From an uncultured Flavobacteriales bacterium (lineage in GTDB: Bacteria; Bacteroidota; Bacteroidia; Flavobacteriales_E; Vicingaceae), in NCBI GenBank assembly GCA_913056345.1, contig CAJXMH010000032.1:1-32182 (forward strand): 32,182 bases of DNA. Reading direction: 5' to 3'. Made by a program: the position numbers and the translations under genes. Below are positions 7,905 through 16,412 of this stretch, piece after piece. Every line of letters begins with the position of its first letter. Position 1 is the first letter of the stretch. A model generated the notes under the pieces. That model worked only from the letters and a program-made list of their open reading frames with translations, was not told where the DNA came from and did not search any database.

Positions 7905-8570
7905 TTATACCTTCCTCGCTCTCAGCATCTCACGTTTACCACCTGGAGGACCTGCTAATTTTTCTACTTCAAAGCCTATAGCCTTTAGTCTTCTACGAAT
8001 CACACCCTTCACACAATAGGTAACCAATAACCCCCCTTTAGTCATACTATCATGGAGTTTTCTAAAAATAGCCTCTTCCCAAAGTTCCGGCTGTTTCTCT
8101 GGAGCAAAAGCATCAAAATAAACAAGGTCGTATGCCTGTTCAAGTGAAAGCGACTGCAAGCTTGCCTGCTTTTTTAAAAGGCTAAGCTCCTCTGTTAGTT
8201 GCACGGGTGCTTCCCAAGCTGATTGATGAATCTTATTGAAAAGTGCGCGACTTTCACCTAGTAGATTAGGATAATTGAGATTTTGAACTTCATCTAAAGA
8301 AAGCGGAAAAGCTTCTATGGCTGTATAGTTTACTTTCAATCCACTACCCTTTAAAGCTAGAGCACTCAGCCAAACGTTCAAGGCCGTTCCCATGCCAACT
8401 TCCAACAATTTAAAATTAGATTTCTCAGCGCTTTTCTGTTTTAATCCCGCTTCAATGAAAATGTGGTTTGACTCCGCTATAGAGCCGTGCTTTGAGTGAT
8501 AATGTTCATCCATCTCTTCTAAATAAAAAGAGTGGGATCCATCTGCAGTTACTATCAATTTCCTCTTCAT
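7905..8570 (-). CDS. mnmD: tRNA (5-methylaminomethyl-2-thiouridine)(34)-methyltransferase MnmD
   Basis: A 221-aa SAM-dependent methyltransferase of the Methyltransf_30 (DUF752) family. It methylates nm5(s2)U34 to mnm5(s2)U34 in tRNA wobble positions. The SAM-binding segment is EVGMGTALN (57-65), the catalytic region has YFDAFAP (151-157), and the C-terminal signature is GPPGGKREM (207-215). In enteric bacteria this domain is the N-terminal half of bifunctional MnmC. Here it stands alone with no FAD oxidase half, as in other lineages. It is divergent from the thioredoxin-fold gene and shares a palindromic promoter with it. Confidence 0.92.
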   Translation of the reverse strand: MKRKLIVTADGSHSFYLEEMDEHYHSKHGSIAESNHIFIEAGLKQKSAEKSNFKLLEVGMGTALNVWLSALALKGSGLKVNYTAIEAFPLSLDEVQNLNYPNLLGESRALFNKIHQSAWEAPVQLTEELSLLKKQASLQSLSLEQAYDLVYFDAFAPEKQPELWEEAIFRKLHDSMTKGGLLVTYCVKGVIRRRLKAIGFEVEKLAGPPGGKREMLRARKV

Positions 8571-8586
8571 CTCGCTAATCTAATCT

Positions 8587-8602
8587 TACCTTTGCAAAGG
8601 TA
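8587..8602. promoter_or_regulatory. Palindromic bidirectional promoter core
   Basis: TACCTTTG followed immediately by CAAAGGTA is a perfect 16-bp palindrome in the 57-bp gap between mnmD and the thioredoxin-fold gene. Each half reads as a TAnnTTTG -7 box on its own strand, so the two promoters are back to back. Leaders would be roughly 20 nt for mnmD and 30 nt for the plus-strand gene. No clear -33 element is visible on either side. It could instead be an operator. Confidence 0.55.
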
Positions 8603-8627
8603 GTAGAAACCTTAACGGAAGAGTAAA

Positions 8628-9260
8628 ATGGGGCAATCAGAATTAAGTCATCTCAAGGAAGAATCAATACAAGCAAGTCTCAGTTACGAAGCATACCTTG
8701 AGCTTATGGAGGCCTTAGTGGCCAAAGGCAAAACATCTGGTCCTAACCAAAGTGAAGAGTTTGCCCAATATACCAAGATGAACTTAAAAAGAATGCAAAG
8801 GCTCAACAAAACCATTGTGCTGAGCGATGCTTTAGCTAGCCAGTGCGAGAAAGTCGATCAGGAAATTACTTTTTTAGCCCTTACAGAATATTGGTGCGGA
8901 GATGCTGCTCAGAACCTACCTCTTTTCAATAAGCTCGTAGAGCAAAATCCAAAACTTTCCTTTAAGCTTCTTTTCAGAGATGAAAACCTTGACTTGATGG
9001 ATGCTTTCTTAACCAATGGAGGAAGATCCATCCCAAAAGTGATTGCCTTAGATACTCATAGTTTAAAGGTTTTAGGAAGTTGGGGGCCTCGACCTACTCC
9101 CGCCCAAGAGATGGTTTTAGCATTTAAAAAAAGCGGTCAGGACGATTACCAAGAATTTTTGAAGGAAATCCAATTGTGGTATGCTAAAGACAAAACCTTA
9201 AGCCAGCAAGCTGAATTAATACTTGCTTTAAGTGATTGGTTGAGCAAACACAATAAGTAA
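8628..9260 (+). CDS. Thioredoxin-fold family protein with a single active-site cysteine
   Basis: A 210-aa cytoplasmic protein of the Bacteroidota thioredoxin family whose motif reads EYWCGDAAQ. Cys90 is present, but the second cysteine of CxxC is replaced by Ala. The thioredoxin fold spans about residues 75-165, with a cis-Pro in RSIPKVIALD and a helical N-terminal extension. With one active-site cysteine it cannot act as a classical disulfide reductase alone; a mixed-disulfide or non-redox role is possible. It has no signal peptide. It is divergent from mnmD and 34 nt upstream of a lipoprotein gene that appears to have its own promoter. Confidence 0.8.
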   Translation: MGQSELSHLKEESIQASLSYEAYLELMEALVAKGKTSGPNQSEEFAQYTKMNLKRMQRLNKTIVLSDALASQCEKVDQEITFLALTEYWCGDAAQNLPLFNKLVEQNPKLSFKLLFRDENLDLMDAFLTNGGRSIPKVIALDTHSLKVLGSWGPRPTPAQEMVLAFKKSGQDDYQEFLKEIQLWYAKDKTLSQQAELILALSDWLSKHNK

Positions 9261-9282
9261 GACATGATCAGGTTTGCTTCTG

Positions 9283-9290
9283 TAACTTTA
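9283..9290 (+). promoter_or_regulatory. -7-like box of the beta-helix lipoprotein gene
   Basis: TAACTTTA matches TAnnTTTG at seven of eight positions and ends exactly 4 nt before the ATG at 9295. The stretch to the ATG (CCGC) is identical to that before the helicase ATG at 373. No -33 TTG is seen at the usual distance. Confidence 0.45.
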
Positions 9291-9294
9291 CCGC

Positions 9295-10767
9295 ATGAAT
9301 AAAAGTCTCCTATTCTTACTTTCTTTTACGTTACTGCTTGCTTTTGGCTGCAGGAGAGACGAGAGTATTCTGGAAGATAGCGGAGCAAAATTGAGTTTTA
9401 GCACTGATTCAATCAGTTTTGATACGGTTTTTACTACTGTTGGAACAACCACCGAAAACTTCAGGGTATACAACCCTTACAAAGAAACGATACGCATTAG
9501 CAGTATTCGCTTGAATGGCGGACAAAACTCCAACTTTAGAATTAATGTTGACGGTCAGCCTGGTCCTTTTCACGAAAACATTGAAATAGCACCTGAAGAT
9601 AGCCTCTTCATATTTGTTGAAGCAACGGTTGACCCAAATAATCGGCTTAACCCTTTTGTCATTACTGACTTTATCGAATTTAACACCAATGGCAACCGGC
9701 AAGAAATTGACTTAGTTGCTTGGGGACAAAATGCCATTTATTATACGCCAACAACTTTTAGCAGAAACCTACCTGATTTTACTTGTCTCACGGGACCTTG
9801 CAGTAGTACAAACCCTCCCGTAAATGTTACTTGGACGGATTCACTACCCATCGTGATCTATGGTTATGTGGTAGTCGATTCGCTTGATCAATTGACCATT
9901 GAAAAGAATACCAAGATCTATTTCCATAATAATGGTGGATTATGGGTTTACCGAGGAGGAACGCTTAAAGTTCAAGGAACAAAGGATGAACCTGTTATTT
10001 TTAGAGGTGATCGTTTGGAGCCTGCTTACGATGACATACCCGGTCAATGGGATAGAATATGGATCAACGAAGGTGGGCAAAACGAGATCAATTATGCGCA
10101 AATCAAAAATGCCTTTATTGGTTTACAAGTGGAAGTCCTTCCCTTTAACGACCCGCCATACGGTGCTTCAAGTTTAGACCTCAAGAATACGGTGATCGAC
10201 AATTGTTCAGGCTTCGGCTTGCTCTCATCGGTTTACAACATTCAAGCTGAGAATCTAATCATCTCCAACTGCGGGCAATACAATGTAGCGCTTAGAGGAG
10301 CAGGAAGATATGCATTCAAGCACTGCACCTTTGCCAACTATTTTGACCAAGCAGATCGTGAAACACCTGCCTTTTTTGCCCAAAACTTCTTTATTAACGC
10401 CTTGGGTAGTCAACTGATCGGTTTACCTAGAATTGAGCTGAGTAACAGCATCGTCTATGGAGATAAGCAAACAGAGTTTGAGTGGGAAATCGTGAATAAT
10501 GGCAACATCGACTTCAATGTTCGAAATAGTCTAATAAAAACCCAAGAAAACACGAGTGATACCGCCTCTTTCAAAAATTTATTACTCAATCCTCCTGATC
10601 AAATTTTTGCTGAGCCCCGTAGTGGTAATTTCAATCTATTCGAAAATTCATTGGCCAGAGGAAGGGGTGATCTCAGCATCGCCAATACTGTTCCCAATGA
10701 TCTTAAAGGAAATGATAGAACAACTGATGGACAGCCTGACCTAGGTGCTGTGGAATATCAACCTTGA
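9295..10767 (+). CDS. Lipoprotein with right-handed beta-helix domain
   Basis: A 490-aa protein with a lipoprotein signal peptide: hydrophobic segment 4-18 and lipobox FGC with Cys19. The residues after Cys19 (RRDES) are charged. Residues ~30-150 look like an immunoglobulin-type (DUF1573-like) beta-sandwich with SFDTVFTTVGTTTENFRVYN. Residues ~195-450 are a right-handed parallel beta-helix of the pectate-lyase-like kind, containing short repeated strands such as IYFHNNGGLWVYRGGTLKV. It ends with a DLGAVEYQP motif common in such surface proteins. I see no catalytic residues. It is probably exposed at the outer membrane; the ligand is unknown. Its TGA abuts the stop of the convergent LuxC-like gene with no gap. 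Confidence 0.8.
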   Translation: MNKSLLFLLSFTLLLAFGCRRDESILEDSGAKLSFSTDSISFDTVFTTVGTTTENFRVYNPYKETIRISSIRLNGGQNSNFRINVDGQPGPFHENIEIAPEDSLFIFVEATVDPNNRLNPFVITDFIEFNTNGNRQEIDLVAWGQNAIYYTPTTFSRNLPDFTCLTGPCSSTNPPVNVTWTDSLPIVIYGYVVVDSLDQLTIEKNTKIYFHNNGGLWVYRGGTLKVQGTKDEPVIFRGDRLEPAYDDIPGQWDRIWINEGGQNEINYAQIKNAFIGLQVEVLPFNDPPYGASSLDLKNTVIDNCSGFGLLSSVYNIQAENLIISNCGQYNVALRGAGRYAFKHCTFANYFDQADRETPAFFAQNFFINALGSQLIGLPRIELSNSIVYGDKQTEFEWEIVNNGNIDFNVRNSLIKTQENTSDTASFKNLLLNPPDQIFAEPRSGNFNLFENSLARGRGDLSIANTVPNDLKGNDRTTDGQPDLGAVEYQP

Positions 10768-12257
<1,490 letters not shown>

Positions 12258-12259
<2 letters not shown>

Positions 12260-12293
12260 AATTCAAACCGTAAAATAAATTGGTTTGAATTTT
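12258..12293. terminator. Long-stem hairpin after the ferredoxin gene
   Basis: AAAATTCAAACC (12258-12269) and GGTTTGAATTTT (12282-12293) form a perfect 12-bp inverted repeat with a 12-nt loop. The first arm begins inside the ferredoxin TAA stop. Only four T follow the stem core, so it is a weaker intrinsic terminator than those at 5304 and 19908. Confidence 0.5.
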
Positions 12294-12311
12294 GTTACCA
12301 GTGGTAACAAA
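12291..12311. promoter_or_regulatory. 21-bp palindrome, possible operator
   Basis: TTTGTTACC and GGTAACAAA form a perfect 9-bp inverted repeat with the 3-bp centre AGT. It overlaps the preceding hairpin by 3 nt and lies 7 nt before the ATG at 12319. The short centre and two-fold symmetry fit a dimeric regulator site better than a terminator. No regulator gene is nearby. Confidence 0.45.
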
Positions 12312-12318
12312 TCCTGAC

Positions 12319-13221
12319 ATGCAGCGCACTTTATTCTTTATTTTTCTTTTAGCCTTTAATTTTGATTCGCTTCAATTGAAGGCTCAAGAACAGGATCCTT
12401 TTCAAGAAGCCAAGATTGAAGAGCTCTGCTTTGGTGTGTTAAACACTGACTATGACGAAGAGCGCAAGCAATTCAACCAAGCACTTAAGCAACTGCTAAA
12501 AGAAGAAGTATTGCCAAAAGAGGGAGCATTTGCTCATCCTTTCTCCAAGGTGAAAAGCCTAGGAATTCTGAGTAGCCCCGATTCCATGCTAAGGATTTTT
12601 AACTGGATGGTACCATTTTCCGATGGCAGTTATCAATACGAGGGTTTGATTTTATTGAAACAAGCTGGAGAAGTCAAATTAATCGACTTAAAGCCGCTCA
12701 AAAATGATAGTGTTCTAACTGAATATGCTATCCTTGGCAACAAGCAATGGCCTGCAGCACTCTACTATGAGTTGATTCAACGCCAAGACCAGTTCGATAC
12801 CTATTATACCCTTTTAGGTTGGGATGGACACAACCGCTTGAGCACGAAAAAAACCATTGAGGTCATTCGACTGAAGACTGACGGAAGCATACAGTTCGGG
12901 GCTCCAATTTTTGAAGCAGCAAAAGGTAAAAAAAGCCGCAGATTATTTGAGTACAGTGCGCAACACTCTATGCGTTTAAACTATGATGCTTCTACCAAGC
13001 AAATTCAATTTGATTTCCTCGCCCCTTTAAAACCTAGTTTGGAGGGGGTTTATGAGTATTATTTCCCGGCCATGACTCAAGATGCCTACGTTTGGGAAGA
13101 AAACCGCTGGAAATTTATTAAGCTAATTGATACGGATGAAGGTCGCAAAAGGGAAATCAAGAAGCTGGAGAAAAATAAAAAAGACCAGATTCTTGAGCAG
13201 GACGACATTTACAAGCCCTAA
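12319..13221 (+). CDS. Exported protein of unknown function
   Basis: A 300-aa protein with a signal peptide: MQRTLFFIFLLAFNF, then LKAQ with likely cleavage KA|Q near residue 23. The frame is open from a TTG at 12292, but ATG 12319 places the signal peptide at the N terminus, so I chose it. The mature part has several beta-rich stretches, such as DGSYQYEGLILLKQAGEVKL (20 residues), and YYTLLGWDGHN. The C terminus is Lys/Glu-rich. I do not recognise a domain; similar exported proteins are, I believe, common in Flavobacteriales. It may be regulated through the palindrome at 12291-12311. Its stop lies 1 nt from the convergent moxR stop. Confidence 0.7.
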   Translation: MQRTLFFIFLLAFNFDSLQLKAQEQDPFQEAKIEELCFGVLNTDYDEERKQFNQALKQLLKEEVLPKEGAFAHPFSKVKSLGILSSPDSMLRIFNWMVPFSDGSYQYEGLILLKQAGEVKLIDLKPLKNDSVLTEYAILGNKQWPAALYYELIQRQDQFDTYYTLLGWDGHNRLSTKKTIEVIRLKTDGSIQFGAPIFEAAKGKKSRRLFEYSAQHSMRLNYDASTKQIQFDFLAPLKPSLEGVYEYYFPAMTQDAYVWEENRWKFIKLIDTDEGRKREIKKLEKNKKDQILEQDDIYKP

Positions 13222-13222
13222 T

Positions 13223-14203
13223 CTAGTTTTCTTCTACCAGGGTTTGAATAATCCTTTCTAAACTATAGCCTTCTGCCTCTGCTTTGTAGTTACGAACGAT
13301 TCGATGCCTTAAAATAGGCTCAGCTACCGCTTTTACATCCTCAATGTCAGGAGAATACTTGCCATTGATTGCAGCATGACATTTAGCACCAACAATTAAG
13401 TACTGAGAAGCTCTTGGGCCAGCTCCCCAACTCAAATATTGATCTACTAATTCAGTGGCATGTTTGGTATTGGGTCTTGTTTTAGCAGAAAGCTTAACAG
13501 CATATTCCAATACCTGATCAGGAACTGGAATCTTGCGAATGAGGTTTTGGAAGAAGGTAATCTCTGCTCCATCCATCACTTTGTTTACCTCTGCTTTAAA
13601 ATTAGTCGTGGTTGTTTTTACAATGTTCAACTCTTCTTCTAAACTCGGATAGTCTAACCAAATGTTGAACATAAAACGATCTAATTGTGCTTCAGGCAAT
13701 GGATAAGTCCCTTCTTGCTCAATCGGGTTTTGTGTGGCTAATACAAAAAACGGGCTCGGTAATACGTAGTTCTTGCCACCTGCTGTAATGGCTTTCTCTT
13801 GCATGGCCTCTAGCAAAGCAGACTGGGTTTTAGGTGGCGTTCGGTTAATCTCATCTGCCAAGATCAAATTGGAAAATAATGGTCCTTGAATAAACTTAAA
13901 GTTCCGATTTTCATCTAAGATCTCAGATCCTATAATATCTGAAGGCATGAGGTCGGGCGTAAACTGAATGCGGTTAAAACTCAAACCAAGCACCTCTGAA
14001 ATGGTATTAACCAAAAGGGTTTTAGCTAAGCCCGGCACACCAACCAAAAGGCAGTGTCCATTGGAGAAAATGGAAATCAATAAGTTCTTGATCACCTCTT
14101 CTTGTCCAACAATTACTTTCCCAATTTCTTGTTCAAGTGCTTGATACTTCTTTACAAGAGCATCAACTGCCGCCTGATCACTTTCAAATTTTACCTCTGC
14201 CAT
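13223..14203 (-). CDS. MoxR family AAA+ ATPase
   Basis: A 326-aa AAA+ ATPase. Walker A is GVPGLAKT (55-62), Walker B is LILADEIN (113-120), and the ATQNP sensor segment and the arginine-bearing LDRFMF are present. MoxR proteins act as chaperone-like ATPases that help mature or insert metal cofactors, often with a VWA-domain partner. No DUF58 or VWA gene is in the window on its 3' side, where another gene converges. It begins 3 nt after the surA stop and so should be the last gene of the guaB-foldase run. The link to the foldases is inference. Confidence 0.9.
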   Translation of the reverse strand: MAEVKFESDQAAVDALVKKYQALEQEIGKVIVGQEEVIKNLLISIFSNGHCLLVGVPGLAKTLLVNTISEVLGLSFNRIQFTPDLMPSDIIGSEILDENRNFKFIQGPLFSNLILADEINRTPPKTQSALLEAMQEKAITAGGKNYVLPSPFFVLATQNPIEQEGTYPLPEAQLDRFMFNIWLDYPSLEEELNIVKTTTTNFKAEVNKVMDGAEITFFQNLIRKIPVPDQVLEYAVKLSAKTRPNTKHATELVDQYLSWGAGPRASQYLIVGAKCHAAINGKYSPDIEDVKAVAEPILRHRIVRNYKAEAEGYSLERIIQTLVEEN

Positions 14204-14206
14204 ACG

Positions 14207-15556
14207 TTATTTTTCATTTGCTAGCCATGGCTGCATAAATTCGCAACCTTCAGCATATTTATCGTCTAAACTAAAATAGGTATTCTCTACTGCTTTAGCC
14301 ATCCATTCTTGCAAAACTTTTTGCTCTTTTTCAGCTAAAGCGGCTTGTTTAACCTTTTGGTAATCTTGTTCTAGATTAGCACGGTGGGGTTTGGTTCTTT
14401 TGTTTAGCCTGATTAAGTGATAACCCGGCTTTCCTCTTGGGTCTTGCAACTCAACAGGCTGTGAGATTTCTCCCTCTTCCAATTGGTCGATCACGAAGAA
14501 CATACTCGGATCCAATTGATCCATGGGAGTCATAGAAGATGAGTTGTAGGGATTAACCATAATACCCCCATTTTTCTTTGATTCCTCCTCATCCGAAAAT
14601 TTGCTTGCTGCTTCTTCAAAACTCAAAGAGTCTGTTTGTATTAGGTTGGCAATACTATCCAATTCCTGCTTAGCCTTTAGCAGCGCAGTCTGATCCAATT
14701 TAGGTTTTAACAGAATATGGCGCACATTCGCTTTTGTCCCTCTGCGCTCGATCATTTGAATAATGTGGTAACCGAAATCGGTTTTCACAATGGGCGAAAC
14801 TTGTCCGGGCTTTAATTGAAAGGCTGCTGCTCCGAATTCAGGAGCTACCTCCGCTTTGCCTACGAACCCAATTTCACCACCCTTTTCCGCAGAACCGGGA
14901 TCTTCAGAATAAAGCACAGCTAGCGTAGAAAAACGCTCTCCTTCACTCACACGCTTCTTAAATTCCCTTAGGCGTTCTTTGACTTTTTTTACCGCTGCCT
15001 TAGATGGCGGAGCGTGTACCACAATGTGGGCAACTTCAACTTCAGCATCGATTAGGGGTAAGCTGTCTTCGGGAATTTTATTGAAGTACTCCTCCACTTC
15101 TGCCGGTGTGGCTTTAATGCCACTTGATATTTCTGAGCGCATGCCTTGCACCAACATCTGCTCACGCATTGAAGCTCGTAATTCATCTTTGATCTTAGAA
15201 AGTGGCTTCTTATAGTAAGCAACAAGGGCTTGTTCTGAGCCCATTTGACCGATAAAGTAACGCAAGCGGCGGTCCATTTCTGCTTCAACCTGGTTTTCAG
15301 ATACCTCTATACTATCCAACTTGGCATGGTTCAATAACATTTTAGCAAACAGTAAGTCTTCAAAAATCTGGCACCGCGACTGGTCGGTTACTTCCATGCC
15401 TTGGGCAACCATGCTAGAGAACTGCGATTCCAATTCAGACTTGCTTACAATTTCGTCGCCAATTACGGCAATGATCTCATCCAAAACGGCCTTTTTCTGC
15501 CCGAAAAGTGCAGTGCTAAAAATCATGGCAAAAAGGAATAGAAATTTAATTCGCAT
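14207..15556 (-). CDS. SurA-type periplasmic peptidyl-prolyl isomerase
   Basis: A 449-aa exported foldase for outer-membrane proteins. The signal peptide is residues 1-19 (MRIKFLFLFAMIFSTALFG). A SurA N-terminal chaperone region follows (~24-165, with DEIIAVIGDEIVSKSELE), then two parvulin domains: one ~173-272 (AEVEVAHIVVHA to KTDFGYHIIQM) and one ~277-385 (NVRHILLKP). The C-terminal helix packs with the chaperone core in SurA. The frame continues upstream to 15592; ATG 15556 is preferred because the signal peptide then begins properly, with ATG 15565 as the alternative. It overlaps the preceding gene by 11 nt and precedes moxR by 3 nt. It is the third foldase in a row. Confidence 0.88.
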   Translation of the reverse strand: MRIKFLFLFAMIFSTALFGQKKAVLDEIIAVIGDEIVSKSELESQFSSMVAQGMEVTDQSRCQIFEDLLFAKMLLNHAKLDSIEVSENQVEAEMDRRLRYFIGQMGSEQALVAYYKKPLSKIKDELRASMREQMLVQGMRSEISSGIKATPAEVEEYFNKIPEDSLPLIDAEVEVAHIVVHAPPSKAAVKKVKERLREFKKRVSEGERFSTLAVLYSEDPGSAEKGGEIGFVGKAEVAPEFGAAAFQLKPGQVSPIVKTDFGYHIIQMIERRGTKANVRHILLKPKLDQTALLKAKQELDSIANLIQTDSLSFEEAASKFSDEEESKKNGGIMVNPYNSSSMTPMDQLDPSMFFVIDQLEEGEISQPVELQDPRGKPGYHLIRLNKRTKPHRANLEQDYQKVKQAALAEKEQKVLQEWMAKAVENTYFSLDDKYAEGCEFMQPWLANEK

Positions 15557-16412
15557 AGATCTCATATTTATCTTTAAGGGTAGCCTCTTCATAAATTTCA
15601 GCCTTTACATCAGCAATTAACTTCAGCCTACGCTGATTGAGAATAATCCCTCTTATTTGTTCTTTTATGTAGGCCAAAGGTGCAGCCTCGCCCTTATCCA
15701 GCTCTTGTCCGACCTGAACCCAAACGGTTTTTACAGAATCTTGGTATTGATTAAAGCCAATTTTTAGCGGGCTGTATTGAGCTGCGGTATCCAAGGGTAA
15801 GATTTCTCTCCACTCATTTTCACTGAACCAACGGTTACTGTCTAATTGACAAGCAGAAGCAAATTGGGTGCAATAATCACTTAATTTTAGTTCAAGCTGT
15901 TCCTCATCTGTGTTGCCCAAAAACCAATCTTTTAGGCTGTCCTGACTAGGTGCAGAATTTAAAAACTCAATGTAACGCGCTTGATAAAGCTTTTCGCGTA
16001 ACTCAAAGTTCTTGCGGTTGGCTTCGTAATAAGTTTGGTAATGCGCCTCGTCGATGATTGTATCTAACTTTTGCTTAACCAATTCATTCTCGTAAGTATA
16101 GATAACCAAAGAGTTTCGATAATCTGAAAGTTGTTTTTCAAAGTCAAGCTGGTTTTCAGCTAAGTTTTGCGTGGCCTTTTGAATCAAAAGTTTTTCTTTG
16201 ATCCATTGGTCTATAAAAGCTTGAGCAATTTCAACGCTATCTTTTTTTTCCTTACCTGCCACTAAATTCTCTAGTTCACTCAGATAAAGGTATTCATCAC
16301 CCACCCGGGCAATGGCATCTGCCTCCTGATCAGTTCCCAAAAGGTTACAGGCAAATAATGAGCTTAAGGAAAGCCACAAAAGAAGATTCTTAAGAAGCTG
16401 CAACTTAATCAA
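15546..16412 (-). CDS. Lipoprotein with SurA-like chaperone fold, no parvulin domain
   Basis: A 288-aa lipoprotein with signal peptide 1-21 and lipobox SLFAC (Cys22). After a short linker it shows the ARVGDEYLYLSELENLV segment typical of the SurA/PrsA N-terminal chaperone fold, then a helical body. I see no parvulin HIL...GYH pattern, so it probably holds clients without isomerase activity. The only start available is TTG (16412, or TTG 16403); no ATG lies before the signal peptide. It overlaps the foldase before it by 8 nt and the SurA gene after it by 11 nt, so the three are likely translationally coupled. Confidence 0.75.
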   Translation of the reverse strand: MIKLQLLKNLLLWLSLSSLFACNLLGTDQEADAIARVGDEYLYLSELENLVAGKEKKDSVEIAQAFIDQWIKEKLLIQKATQNLAENQLDFEKQLSDYRNSLVIYTYENELVKQKLDTIIDEAHYQTYYEANRKNFELREKLYQARYIEFLNSAPSQDSLKDWFLGNTDEEQLELKLSDYCTQFASACQLDSNRWFSENEWREILPLDTAAQYSPLKIGFNQYQDSVKTVWVQVGQELDKGEAAPLAYIKEQIRGIILNQRRLKLIADVKAEIYEEATLKDKYEIYAN

